The position numbers and the translations under genes are program-made. The notes under the pieces were generated by a model that saw only the letters and a list, made by a program, of their open reading frames with translations, had not been told where the DNA came from and did no database searches. Of a DNA stretch of 64,000 nucleotides, positions 1-7,401 are shown piece after piece; the stretch's first letter is position 1; each line of letters begins with the position of its first letter. Source of the DNA: Oceanispirochaeta crateris (lineage in GTDB: Bacteria; Spirochaetota; Spirochaetia; DSM-2461); assembly GCF_008329965.1 (NCBI RefSeq), contig NZ_CP036150.1:1116001-1180000 (forward strand), written 5' to 3'.

Positions 1-231
1 TATAAAAAAGGTTTTCCCATTGAGGGAATTGAAAATTGTGAAAGTGATGTCTACATAGCCGGAGCAGCCCTACAAGGAGACACTCTTATTACATCAGGGG
101 GAAGAGTCTTAAATGTGGTTGCCACCGCTCAGGACCTGGCTTCGGCTAGAGAGCAATGTTACAAGGACCTCTCTCTTATCAAGTTCAAAAACTCTGTCTA
201 TCGTCGCGATATTGGAGGCACCCCTCTTTGA
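1..231 (+). CDS. purD: Phosphoribosylamine-glycine ligase, C-terminal part (partial)
   Basis: The window opens inside this gene. Frame 1 is open from base 1 to the TGA at 229-231, giving the last 76 residues. The stretch with GDTLITSGGRVLNVVA, then an Ala/Asp-rich helix with ARE, then FKNSVYRRDIG is the typical C-terminal rudiment-hybrid-motif domain of PurD (GAR synthetase). That enzyme makes glycinamide ribonucleotide from phosphoribosylamine, glycine and ATP in cytosolic purine synthesis. The ATP-grasp core lies upstream of the window, so the catalytic residues cannot be checked. The remaining piece matches the family end closely, and truncation is due to the window edge only. Confidence 0.87.
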   Translation, partial: YKKGFPIEGIENCESDVYIAGAALQGDTLITSGGRVLNVVATAQDLASAREQCYKDLSLIKFKNSVYRRDIGGTPL

Positions 232-237
232 TATCAA

Positions 238-256
238 AGGAACAGGTCCGGTTCCT
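238..256 (+). terminator. Weak hairpin after purD
   Basis: AGGAAC and GTTCCT form a 6-bp stem around a 7-base loop, seven bases after the purD stop. It is followed by ATTTGTT, not a clean T-run. It could be a weak terminator. No better candidate is visible in the gap. Confidence 0.3.
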
Positions 257-648
257 ATTTGTTGAGCCGGGCTTCGTTAAAATCATATAATTCGATTCTG
301 TAAAATCAATAAAAATGAAAAGAATCATTCTTTCTATAGCTTGGTTCCCTACTTTTAGCGTTGCGAAAACAACAATTATGTATCTTTTGTCGTTTTTTGT
401 TTAATTAATACTCAAATTCAAGACAATTTCAGACATAAAACAGTGGATTAAAATCAATATATAAAACACTATTTGCTAATATTAACTGAAAAACACTAGG
501 TTTCCATATAATGCATGTTAAAAATTTGTAAAAAAACTAAATATTTCAATCAAAAATGAAAATTACTGACAGATATTTTATGTAAAACTATGAATTAATA
601 TACATAAAATGTTTTTTATCGAATATAGATAACACAAAATCCTCAACA

Positions 649-677
649 TTGACAATTCAGTCTTTTAATCTTATAAA
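649..677 (+). promoter_or_regulatory. Sigma-70 promoter for the liv operon
   Basis: TTGACA at 649-654 and TATAAA at 672-677 are separated by exactly 17 bases. This is one of the closest matches to the sigma-70 consensus in the window. The predicted start of transcription near 684 leaves a leader of about 45 nt with GGAG at 721-724 before the livJ ATG. Confidence 0.75.
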
Positions 678-729
678 AATAACCATACCTTAAAAGAAAA
701 TCAGGTTAAAAACCGGATAAGGAGAAAAA

Positions 730-1848
730 ATGAAAAAACTATTAGTCTTACTGCTGATTTCTTTCGTAACTTTTGGTGCTTTTGCCAATGGTCAGGGAGA
801 AACAGGTACAATCAAAATTGGTGTTGCAGGTGCTCATTCAGGTGACCTTGCATCCTATGGTCTTCCTTCTGTTAAAGCTGCAGAGCTTGTTGTTGAAATG
901 TATAATGCCAACGGTGGAGTTCTGGGAAGACAGATCGAACTTGTCATTGAAGATGATGTTTGTAAACCTGAAGTAGCCACAAACACAGCTGCCAAGCTGA
1001 TTGGTGAAAATGTTGTAGCTGTTATTGGACACATTTGCAGTGGTGCAACAAAATCAGCTCTGGGTATCTATAAAGATGAGAATATTATTACAGTTTCTCC
1101 TTCTGCAACAAATCCCCCTTTAACAAAAAGCGGAGATTACCCCAATTTTTTCAGAACTATAGCTCCTGATGACGCTCAGGCTGACGTAGAAGTCGACTTT
1201 GCAGTCAATACACTGGGACTGAAGAAAATTGCTGTTCTTCATGACAAAGGTGACTATGGAAAAGGTTTTGCAGAGTTCTGTAACGCTCTTCTGGAAAACG
1301 AATCCGGTGTTGAAGTTGTTATGTTTGAAGGAATCCAGGTTGGTGCTGTAGATTATTCTGCCATCATCAACAAAGTTGCCAACTCAGGAGCTGAGGCTCT
1401 GATTTTTGGTGGATACCATCCTGAAGCGTCCAAGCTGATTAGCCAGATGAAAAAGAAGAATCTTGATATTCCTTTCTTGTCTGATGATGGAGTAAAAGAC
1501 GACACTTTCATTAAAGTCGCCGGTGAATATTCAGAAGGTGCCTATGCCACAGGACCTGTTGATACAACATCCAATCCACTGGCTATCAAAGCTACTGAAG
1601 ATCACATTGCAAAATATGGTGAAGAGCCCGGTGCATTCTTTCTGAATGCCTATGCTGCGACACTTGCAGTAATAAATGCTATTGAAAAAGCTGGGTCAAC
1701 AGACTATGCAGCTATCGATGCTGCTCTTAAAAGTGAGTATGTAGACACTCCTCTTGGAAAGATCAGTTTTGACCAGAATGGTGATGCGATTGGTGTAGGT
1801 TTTGCTATATACCAGGTTCAGAACGGTTCTTACGTAGAATTGAAGTAA
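730..1848 (+). CDS. livJ: Branched-chain amino acid ABC transporter, substrate-binding protein
   Basis: This 372-residue protein is a type I periplasmic binding protein of the LivJ/LivK family. It captures leucine, isoleucine, valine or a related amino acid outside the inner membrane and hands it to LivHM. Residues 1-19 are a signal peptide with a hydrophobic core and an AFA cleavage site before NGQ. The mature part begins IKIGVAGAHSGDLASYG, the usual first strand and ligand loop, and ATKSALG and PSATNPPL lie where the family binds the amino-acid backbone. GGAG at 721-724 supports the ATG. It is the first gene of a complete liv operon and has its own strong promoter. A large hairpin after it probably sets its higher expression. 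The exact substrate cannot be read from sequence. Confidence 0.93.
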   Translation: MKKLLVLLLISFVTFGAFANGQGETGTIKIGVAGAHSGDLASYGLPSVKAAELVVEMYNANGGVLGRQIELVIEDDVCKPEVATNTAAKLIGENVVAVIGHICSGATKSALGIYKDENIITVSPSATNPPLTKSGDYPNFFRTIAPDDAQADVEVDFAVNTLGLKKIAVLHDKGDYGKGFAEFCNALLENESGVEVVMFEGIQVGAVDYSAIINKVANSGAEALIFGGYHPEASKLISQMKKKNLDIPFLSDDGVKDDTFIKVAGEYSEGAYATGPVDTTSNPLAIKATEDHIAKYGEEPGAFFLNAYAATLAVINAIEKAGSTDYAAIDAALKSEYVDTPLGKISFDQNGDAIGVGFAIYQVQNGSYVELK

Positions 1849-1863
1849 GATTTTCTGATATAG

Positions 1864-1919
1864 CCTCATCATAAACCAGAGCAGATACCATTGGTATCTG
1901 CTTTCGGTTTGTGATGAGG
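1864..1919 (+). terminator. 24-bp intercistronic hairpin between livJ and livH
   Basis: CCTCATCATAAACC at 1864-1877 pairs with GGTTTGTGATGAGG at 1906-1919, with one T-G wobble. Inside it AGCAGATACC at 1880-1889 pairs with GGTATCTGCT at 1893-1902 around a 3-base loop. No T-run follows, so it is more likely an mRNA-stabilising or partial-termination element than a full terminator. This fits the usual excess of binding protein over permease in such operons. Confidence 0.75.
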
Positions 1920-1948
1920 TACTTCAAATATAGGAGCTGTAAAAATTC

Positions 1949-2857
1949 ATGAACCTCGAGTATTTTTTTTCCCTTCTGTTAGGTGGACTGACCAGAGGTA
2001 GTATCTATGCATTAATTGCTCTGGGATACACTATGGTCTATGGTATCATCAAACTCATAAATTTCGCCCATGGTGAGATTTATATGATAGGTGCCTTTAC
2101 CGCTCTCATCATCGGTGGAGCCCTTGCATTAACCGGTTTGAATCCTGTCTTAATTTTTGTGATCGCCTCATTGGCCGCAATCATTTATTCTGCTGCCTAT
2201 GGTATCACAATTGAAAAAATAGCGTACCGGCCTTTGAGAAATGCACCTCGGCTCTCTGCTCTTATCAGTGCCATTGGTGTGTCTATCTTTTTGCAGAATT
2301 ATGTTCTGCTAGCGCAAACTTCTGATTTTCTACCATTTCCGAACTTGCTACCTAGTTTAAAATTTCTTGCACCAGTCGAGCACCTTATCAGCACTTCTCA
2401 GTTTTTAATTCTCGTATCGACAACCGTGGTTATGGTGTTGCTGACGATTCTCATTAAATTTACAAAAATGGGGAAAGCCATGAGAGCCACATCACAAGAC
2501 AAAGATATGGCTCAACTTGTTGGAATCAATGTAGACAAAGTAATTATGGTCACTTTTTTAATCGGTTCTGCAACTGCGGCTTTGGGGGGTGTCCTTATCA
2601 GTTCACATACTGGACAGATAAACTTCTACATCGGATTTATTGCCGGTATTAAAGCGTTTGTTGCCGCAGTTCTGGGTGGAATAGGAAGTATTCCCGGTGC
2701 CGTTTTGGGTAGTTTTGTTCTTGGTCTGACCGAGAGTTTCGGTACTGGCTACATATCCAGTGATTATGAAGATGCTTTTGCCTTTATCATCCTGGTACTT
2801 ATTCTGATTTTCAAACCTTCCGGACTGCTTGGACGGAAAGAAAATGAAAAAGTCTGA
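1949..2857 (+). CDS. livH: Branched-chain amino acid ABC transporter, permease LivH
   Basis: A 302-residue polytopic inner-membrane protein of the LivH family. The N-terminal stretch with GGLTRGSIYALIALGYTMVYG and the NFAHGEIYMIGA motif is characteristic of this permease, which pairs with LivM to form the channel. The cytoplasmic loop with GKAMRATSQD and MAQLVGIN is the coupling helix region that contacts the ATPases. About eight hydrophobic segments are visible. AGGAG at 1929-1933 precedes the ATG at a rather long spacing, just after the intercistronic hairpin. It is followed 23 bases later by livM. Confidence 0.93.
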   Translation: MNLEYFFSLLLGGLTRGSIYALIALGYTMVYGIIKLINFAHGEIYMIGAFTALIIGGALALTGLNPVLIFVIASLAAIIYSAAYGITIEKIAYRPLRNAPRLSALISAIGVSIFLQNYVLLAQTSDFLPFPNLLPSLKFLAPVEHLISTSQFLILVSTTVVMVLLTILIKFTKMGKAMRATSQDKDMAQLVGINVDKVIMVTFLIGSATAALGGVLISSHTGQINFYIGFIAGIKAFVAAVLGGIGSIPGAVLGSFVLGLTESFGTGYISSDYEDAFAFIILVLILIFKPSGLLGRKENEKV

Positions 2858-2880
2858 TTCCCTAAAAGAGAGACACAATA

Positions 2881-4107
2881 ATGTTTAGTATAAAAGAATT
2901 AAAAAGAGCCTTTTTGACTTCTTTATGGTTTATGTTTCTGACCTTCCCTCTGTTGGTCATGAAGGTGAACACCATAACTGATACTGTCATCTGGCGCTGG
3001 ATGAACCTCCTGTATGTAGGAGTAGGTACTTTTTTCCTGTCCATTTTATGGAAATACCTTTTGGAAAGAAGAGATGCAAAAGGATCTGATTCAACAAAGA
3101 ATCCCTTTAATGAAAAGATCAGCAAATATATGAAAAACAAAAGGGTAAAAACTTCAGCAATAGTAGCTTTGCTTTTAATTGTTATTATTTATCCCTTTAT
3201 AATGTCTATGTACCAAACCAGTATTATGACAACAGCTCTTATGTATGTTGTTCTGGGACTTGGTCTGAATATAGTTGTAGGTTTTGGTGGTTTGCTTCAC
3301 CTTGGTTATGCTGCATTTTATGCGGTTGGTGCCTATACTTATGGATTGTTATTTTATCATTTTGGCATAAGTTTTTGGATCTGCCTTCCCTTAGGAGCCT
3401 TTCTCAGTGCCGTCTTTGGTATTCTTCTGGGATTTCCTATCCTTCGTCTCAGAGGAGACTATTTGGCCATTGTTACTCTGGCTTTCGGTGAAATCGTACG
3501 ATTGATACTTGAAAACTGGAATGACTTTTCTTTTGGACCCAGTGGTATAGCCAACATTCCGAGACCGGATTTTTTCGGTCAAAAGCTAAGATTAGCTCAG
3601 GTTACCAATTTTACATATTTTATTGCCATTGGATTGACAATATTAACCATAGTTCTTATCAGAAGAATGGAAAGTTCTAAAATGGGCCGGGCTTGGGAAG
3701 CCATGAGGGAAGATGAAATTGCCTGTCAATCCATGGGTATTGATATTACAAAAGCCAAATTAACTGCATTTTCTATGGGAGCAGTATGGGCTGGTATTAT
3801 GGGTGTTCTTTTTGCTGCTAAAACAACCTTTATTAATCCTGCAAGTTTTACCACATGGGAATCAATTGTCATTCTATGTGTTGTTGTTATTGGAGGAATG
3901 GGTTCCATACCGGGAGTTATTGTTGGGGCTCTTATTTTCATACTTACACCGGAATATCTGAGAGCGTTCTCTCAGTATCGAATGCTTATCTTTGGTATAG
4001 CTCTGGTTATGATGATGATATTCAGACCCGGTGGTATTATTCCCAAAATCAGAAGATCCTATAAATTTTCCACTGATTCGAAAGAAACACAGGAGGGTGA
4101 GGCATGA
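2881..4107 (+). CDS. livM: Branched-chain amino acid ABC transporter, permease LivM
   Basis: A 408-residue permease of the LivM family. It starts with two membrane segments and a basic loop (about residues 50-85), an N-terminal extension also found in enterobacterial LivM. The conserved core follows, with LGLNIVVGFGGLLHLGYAAFYAVGAY and the coupling loop SKMGRAWEAMREDE. VVVIGGMGSIPG near the C-terminus is another family signature. It forms the heteromeric channel with LivH. Its 3' end overlaps livG by four bases (ATGA), indicating coupled translation. Confidence 0.92.
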   Translation: MFSIKELKRAFLTSLWFMFLTFPLLVMKVNTITDTVIWRWMNLLYVGVGTFFLSILWKYLLERRDAKGSDSTKNPFNEKISKYMKNKRVKTSAIVALLLIVIIYPFIMSMYQTSIMTTALMYVVLGLGLNIVVGFGGLLHLGYAAFYAVGAYTYGLLFYHFGISFWICLPLGAFLSAVFGILLGFPILRLRGDYLAIVTLAFGEIVRLILENWNDFSFGPSGIANIPRPDFFGQKLRLAQVTNFTYFIAIGLTILTIVLIRRMESSKMGRAWEAMREDEIACQSMGIDITKAKLTAFSMGAVWAGIMGVLFAAKTTFINPASFTTWESIVILCVVVIGGMGSIPGVIVGALIFILTPEYLRAFSQYRMLIFGIALVMMMIFRPGGIIPKIRRSYKFSTDSKETQEGEA

Positions 4108-4898
4108 GTGAAGCCCCCATATTAGAAGTCAATGACCTGTCTATGGTATTTGGAGGACTCCATGCCGTTGATAATGTCACTCTCAAAATCAATAAAGGTG
4201 AGATTGTTGCTCTTATCGGACCAAATGGTGCAGGTAAAACCACATTTTTCAACTGCGTGACCGGTGTTTATGTCCCCACGCATGGAGAAATCAAGATTAC
4301 CACTCCCGATGGAAATCAGTCTGTTCTCAATGGATTGAAACCGAATATTATTAATGAAAAAGGTCTGGCCAGAACATTTCAGAATATAAGACTGTTCAGT
4401 AATATGACAGTCCTTGAGAATGTCATGATTGGAAGACATCAATCTCTTAAATCCGGCATTCTAAGTTCGGTTCTAAGAACGAAAAAGAATCGAATAGAAG
4501 AACAAAAAGTCATTGAAGACAGCTATGAGATTTTAAAAAAAATCGGCTTGGAAATGTTTGTCAACGAAGTTGCCAGCAATCTTCCCTATGGTGCCCAAAG
4601 AAGACTTGAAATAGCACGAGCGATGGCAACAAATCCTTTTCTGTTACTCCTGGATGAGCCAGCAGCTGGTATGAATCCACAGGAAACGAATGAGCTTGTC
4701 TTCCTGATTCAGAAACTCAGAAAAGAAGAAGATATATCCATTCTTCTGATTGAACATGACATGAGTCTCGTCATGACCCTTTCTGAAAGGATCTATGTTG
4801 TGGATTATGGAAAAATGATTGCCGAAGGCTCACCTTTAGAGATTAAAAATAATAAGGATGTTATAAAAGCCTATCTGGGAGAGGATATCGATGCTTAA
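4104..4898 (+). CDS. livG: Branched-chain amino acid ABC transporter, ATPase LivG
   Basis: A 264-residue ABC ATPase. The Walker A motif GPNGAGKTT is near residue 38 and the Q-loop lies in ARTFQNIRLF. An LivG-type signature, LPYGAQRRLEIARA, replaces LSGGQ, and Walker B is LLLLDEPAAGMNP. The His switch is in IEHDM. The insertion between Walker A and the Q-loop is typical of LivG rather than LivF. It powers import with LivF. Its start overlaps livM by four bases and its end overlaps livF by eight, so translation is probably coupled through the operon. Confidence 0.93.
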   Translation: MSEAPILEVNDLSMVFGGLHAVDNVTLKINKGEIVALIGPNGAGKTTFFNCVTGVYVPTHGEIKITTPDGNQSVLNGLKPNIINEKGLARTFQNIRLFSNMTVLENVMIGRHQSLKSGILSSVLRTKKNRIEEQKVIEDSYEILKKIGLEMFVNEVASNLPYGAQRRLEIARAMATNPFLLLLDEPAAGMNPQETNELVFLIQKLRKEEDISILLIEHDMSLVMTLSERIYVVDYGKMIAEGSPLEIKNNKDVIKAYLGEDIDA

Positions 4899-5598
4899 AA
4901 TAAAGAATATCAGCACTTTCTATGGTAATATTCAGGCTTTAAAGGATATTTCTATAGATGTTGCAGAAGGTGAAATCATAACTCTCATTGGTGCCAATGG
5001 AGCAGGAAAGTCTACAACACTCATGTCTCTCTGTGGTATTGTACCCATCAAGTCCGGTTCTATTGAATTTGAAGGAGAAGATATTTCTTCACTCACCCCA
5101 GATAAGATTGTATCCTTGGGAATTTCACAGGTTCCTGAAGGACGTCGAATCTTCCCCCTTTTATCGGTAAAAGAAAACCTTGATATGGGTGCTTTTCTCA
5201 GAAATGACACTGAAGAAATTAAAAAAGACATCGATTATATCTATGAACTCTTTCCCCGTCTGGAAGAAAGAAAGAATCAGCAGGGTGGTACATTAAGTGG
5301 TGGAGAACAGCAGATGCTTGCCATATCCAGAGCACTTATGGCAAGACCTCGCTTACTCTTACTGGATGAACCATCCTTAGGACTAGCACCGCTGATCGTA
5401 CAGCAGATTTTTGATATCATAAAAAAGATCAACAAAGAAAATAATACAACAATTTTTCTGGTTGAACAGAATGCTAATATGGCATTGAAGATAGCTCATA
5501 GAGGGTATGTCCTAGAAACTGGACGAATCAGCTTAAGCGATGATGCGGATAAACTCCTCTCCAATGAGGGTGTTAAAAAAGCATACTTAGGAATCTAA
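4891..5598 (+). CDS. livF: Branched-chain amino acid ABC transporter, ATPase LivF
   Basis: A 235-residue ABC ATPase of normal LivF length. Walker A is GANGAGKST, the signature is LSGGEQQMLAISRA, Walker B is LLLLDEPSLGLAP, and the family motif QVPEGRRIFPLLSV is present. It forms the ATPase pair with LivG. It is the last gene of the operon, whose end is marked by a long perfect hairpin four bases after the stop. Confidence 0.93.
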   Translation: MLKIKNISTFYGNIQALKDISIDVAEGEIITLIGANGAGKSTTLMSLCGIVPIKSGSIEFEGEDISSLTPDKIVSLGISQVPEGRRIFPLLSVKENLDMGAFLRNDTEEIKKDIDYIYELFPRLEERKNQQGGTLSGGEQQMLAISRALMARPRLLLLDEPSLGLAPLIVQQIFDIIKKINKENNTTIFLVEQNANMALKIAHRGYVLETGRISLSDDADKLLSNEGVKKAYLGI

Positions 5599-5601
5599 TA
5601 G

Positions 5602-5632
5602 AACTGGAATCTCAGATTTTGAGATTCCAGTT
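5602..5632. terminator. Bidirectional terminator after livF
   Basis: AACTGGAATCTCA at 5602-5614 and TGAGATTCCAGTT at 5620-5632 form a perfect 13-bp stem with a 5-base loop. T and A runs on either side are short. It sits between convergent livF and a lipoprotein gene whose stop codon begins at 5634 on the minus strand, so it probably ends both transcripts. Confidence 0.75.
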
Positions 5633-6435
5633 TAAAAAATACAGCCTGGATTATCTAACCAAAAATCGTATTCAGGCTTACTTAAGTCCGCTAATTTATT
5701 CTTTAGAAAAGTATTCATCTCCATCAAATACAGTATTTTATTCCAGGGAAATCCCGTTCGATTTATTTCACTTTCCATTGAACAGAGACTCTGGGGACTC
5801 TTTATCCATAAATAGGTTACGGCTGTAATTCTATCTTCAGGAATAAGTTCCAGCATGAATGGCAATATTTGAGGATCCATCCATTGTGGATCATACATGG
5901 CAGCCGTGTAAATCAGATACCAGTAGTTAAACTCCGTTTGCTCATCATAGAAGTCTCTTACCATCCAGGGAGTATCCTGTAAGAGCACACTATGTTCCAG
6001 TAAATAGCTGAGTTCTTTCCATACTTTCTTTCTAGAATCTATGAGCAGACCCTGATCATGACCATTTTCATCAATAGAAATAAAGTGGCTTATATAAGCA
6101 GATTGTTCTTCGGGACTCCAGTTTCTGTACTTTAAATTTTCATAGATCATCTGTACTAAGAACTGATCTCGGTCTGCACTGAAATTGATAAAGGCCATAA
6201 GCCATTCCCGATCATCAATGTTTCTGCTTTGATTGGCAAATAAATCATCCAGCCGATTCAATATCATCTCGGTTTCACCAATAGAACGTTCAATGGAAAT
6301 TTCTGAGGATTGTGCTTCTTGATGATACAAAGAGGAATCAGAACTCTCTTGATTTTCTTTAAATGAATCAAAATTTAAGCTCGTGCAAGAAAATTGAATA
6401 GCTATTATTAGAATAGAGAATACAATCTTATACAT
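5632..6435 (-). CDS. Predicted lipoprotein of unknown function
   Basis: A 267-residue protein not recognised as a known family. Residues 1-17 form a lipoprotein signal peptide ending in IQFSC, with Cys17 as the probable lipidated residue, so it should be anchored in a membrane facing the periplasm or outside. The rest is rich in aromatic and acidic residues (EWLMAF, PEEQSAYISHFISIDE) and looks mostly alpha-helical, without membrane segments. No catalytic motif is visible. No clear Shine-Dalgarno precedes the ATG. It is a single gene, convergent with livF and divergent from the methyltransferase at 6596. Confidence 0.7.
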   Translation of the reverse strand: MYKIVFSILIIAIQFSCTSLNFDSFKENQESSDSSLYHQEAQSSEISIERSIGETEMILNRLDDLFANQSRNIDDREWLMAFINFSADRDQFLVQMIYENLKYRNWSPEEQSAYISHFISIDENGHDQGLLIDSRKKVWKELSYLLEHSVLLQDTPWMVRDFYDEQTEFNYWYLIYTAAMYDPQWMDPQILPFMLELIPEDRITAVTYLWIKSPQSLCSMESEINRTGFPWNKILYLMEMNTFLKNKLADLSKPEYDFWLDNPGCIF

Positions 6436-6542
6436 AATTAACTATTAATAAGTCATGAGAAGAATAAAATCCATTATATTCCAAAAAAGAATTGACTTAA
6501 TTGGCCCTTTATTGATAAGTTCTATATATAATATATTGAATA

Positions 6543-6571
6543 TTGACGGAATCTTTAGAAGTCCCTATAAT
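6543..6571 (+). promoter_or_regulatory. Sigma-70 promoter of the methyltransferase/peptide/radical SAM operon
   Basis: TTGACG at 6543-6548 and a perfect TATAAT at 6566-6571 are 17 bases apart. Transcription should begin near 6578, leaving a leader of about 18 nt that contains AAGGA at 6583-6587 before the ATG at 6596. A second TATAAT at 6527-6532 has no matching -35 box. No operator palindrome was recognised. Confidence 0.75.
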
Positions 6572-6595
6572 GAACATTGAGTAAGGAATTATCTT

Positions 6596-7240
6596 ATGAA
6601 AAATATAGATGCCATTAATATTAGATACACAGAATTAGCAGACAGTGATTGCTGTTTATCCTGCGGAAAAGCCATTCAATTTGCTGGTGCACAGGAAGGT
6701 GAGGTATGTCTGGACCTGGGTAGTGGAAGAGGAAATGATGTTCTGAGGATGGCGGATCAAGTTGGTCCCACAGGGTTTGTTTATGGAATAGACCTTTCTG
6801 ATGGCATGATTAAAAAAGCAAGAAAAACAGCTGAAAAACTGAATATTTCAAATGTCGAATTTATACATTCTGATCTTGAAACATTGCCTCTTAAATGTGG
6901 AACAGTTGATTTAGTTATATCGAATTGTGTGCTCAACCATTTGGATAACAAGGCTCGTGCATGGTCTGAAATCTATCGAGTCATCAAAACCGGAGGAAGG
7001 TTCACAATCAGTGATATTTATTCGTCTGAAACGGTACCTGAAGAATATGCCAAGGATCCTGTGGCTGTTTCTGAATGCTGGGCTGGAGCCGTTACAAAAG
7101 ATGTTTATCTTCAGCTACTTGAAGATGCAGGATTTACACAGGTGAATATCCTGGAAGAAAGCAAGCCCTATGAAAAAGGGAAGATTAGTGTGGTCAGTTT
7201 CACATTGACTGGTTTTAAAGCCGGGAAATGTTGCTGTTAA
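6596..7240 (+). CDS. ArsM-like SAM-dependent methyltransferase
   Basis: A 214-residue class I methyltransferase most like the arsenite methyltransferase (ArsM) family. The SAM motif LDLGSGRGNDV is at about residues 39-49, the acidic-loop strand YGIDLSDGM follows, and the family stretch VISNCVLNHLDNKARAWSEIYRVIK includes Cys111. SECWAGA carries Cys161, at the place of a conserved ArsM metalloid-binding Cys. The N-terminus has Cys19, Cys20 and Cys23, and the protein ends in three cysteines (212-214). ArsM enzymes transfer methyl groups to As(III) bound by thiols. Here the gene leads an operon with a Cys peptide and a radical SAM maturase, so the substrate could be a metalloid, the peptide's thiols, or a metalloid bound to the peptide. 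The family is well supported, but the substrate is inference. Confidence 0.8.
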   Translation: MKNIDAINIRYTELADSDCCLSCGKAIQFAGAQEGEVCLDLGSGRGNDVLRMADQVGPTGFVYGIDLSDGMIKKARKTAEKLNISNVEFIHSDLETLPLKCGTVDLVISNCVLNHLDNKARAWSEIYRVIKTGGRFTISDIYSSETVPEEYAKDPVAVSECWAGAVTKDVYLQLLEDAGFTQVNILEESKPYEKGKISVVSFTLTGFKAGKCCC

Positions 7241-7263
7241 ATAAGTAATAGGAGGCAGAGTTT

Positions 7264-7359
7264 ATGAAATCTCTTATCCGCAAAAAAACGGGAAATTCAA
7301 TAAAAACAGCCCAGTGTTGTGCAAAAATTTCCCCTGTTGTGGCAGGATGCCACGACTGA
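7264..7359 (+). CDS. 31-residue Cys-containing peptide, candidate RiPP precursor
   Basis: This small gene has an unusually strong signal: GGAGG at 7251-7255 sits eight bases before the ATG. The product is M-K-S-L-I-R-K-K-T-G-N-S-I-K-T-A followed by Q-C-C-A-K-I-S-P-V-V-A-G-C-H-D. The first 16 residues are basic and polar with no Cys, like a leader. The last 15 hold all three cysteines and the only His, like a core. It lies 23 bases after the methyltransferase and 42 bases before a SPASM radical SAM enzyme, the usual place for a precursor. A stem-loop follows its TGA, which would raise its transcript level relative to downstream genes. No homologue is recalled. The TGA is in frame with the radical SAM gene, with no stop between, so readthrough is possible but unproven. 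Confidence 0.7.
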   Translation: MKSLIRKKTGNSIKTAQCCAKISPVVAGCHD

Positions 7360-7366
7360 TGTCGTT

Positions 7367-7388
7367 CCGGGCCGTATGGCCCGGTTTT
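7367..7388 (+). terminator. GC-rich hairpin plus T4 between peptide and radical SAM genes
   Basis: CCGGGCC at 7367-7373 and GGCCCGG at 7378-7384 form a perfect 7-bp GC stem with loop GTAT, followed by TTTT at 7385-7388. It resembles a leaky intrinsic terminator. Placed between a precursor and its maturase, it would allow much peptide mRNA and little enzyme mRNA. It starts eight bases after the peptide's TGA, so a SECIS-like role was also considered. The loop does not match the E. coli type. Confidence 0.65.
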
Positions 7389-7401
7389 AAAAGGAATCAT
7401 A

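Larger units (their letters stand above)
232..729. other. 498-bp AT-rich intergenic gap
   Basis: This is the only long stretch without a gene. It is very AT-rich, with no ORF of coding character on either strand and no tRNA-like or riboswitch-like fold recognised. It holds the weak hairpin at 238-256 and, at its right end, the livJ promoter and ribosome-binding site. The middle (about 300-640) shows only A/T runs, which may form bent DNA or an UP element. Nothing more can be supported. Confidence 0.6.

Noticed and set aside
6527-6532. A second TATAAT before the ArsM-like gene
   Set aside because: No -35 box is found 16-18 bases upstream, while the pair at 6543/6566 has ideal spacing.
7215-7400. 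A 61-codon minus-strand frame across the peptide gene
   Set aside because: It lies opposite the peptide and hairpin and has no ribosome-binding site. The plus-strand peptide has GGAGG and the right position.
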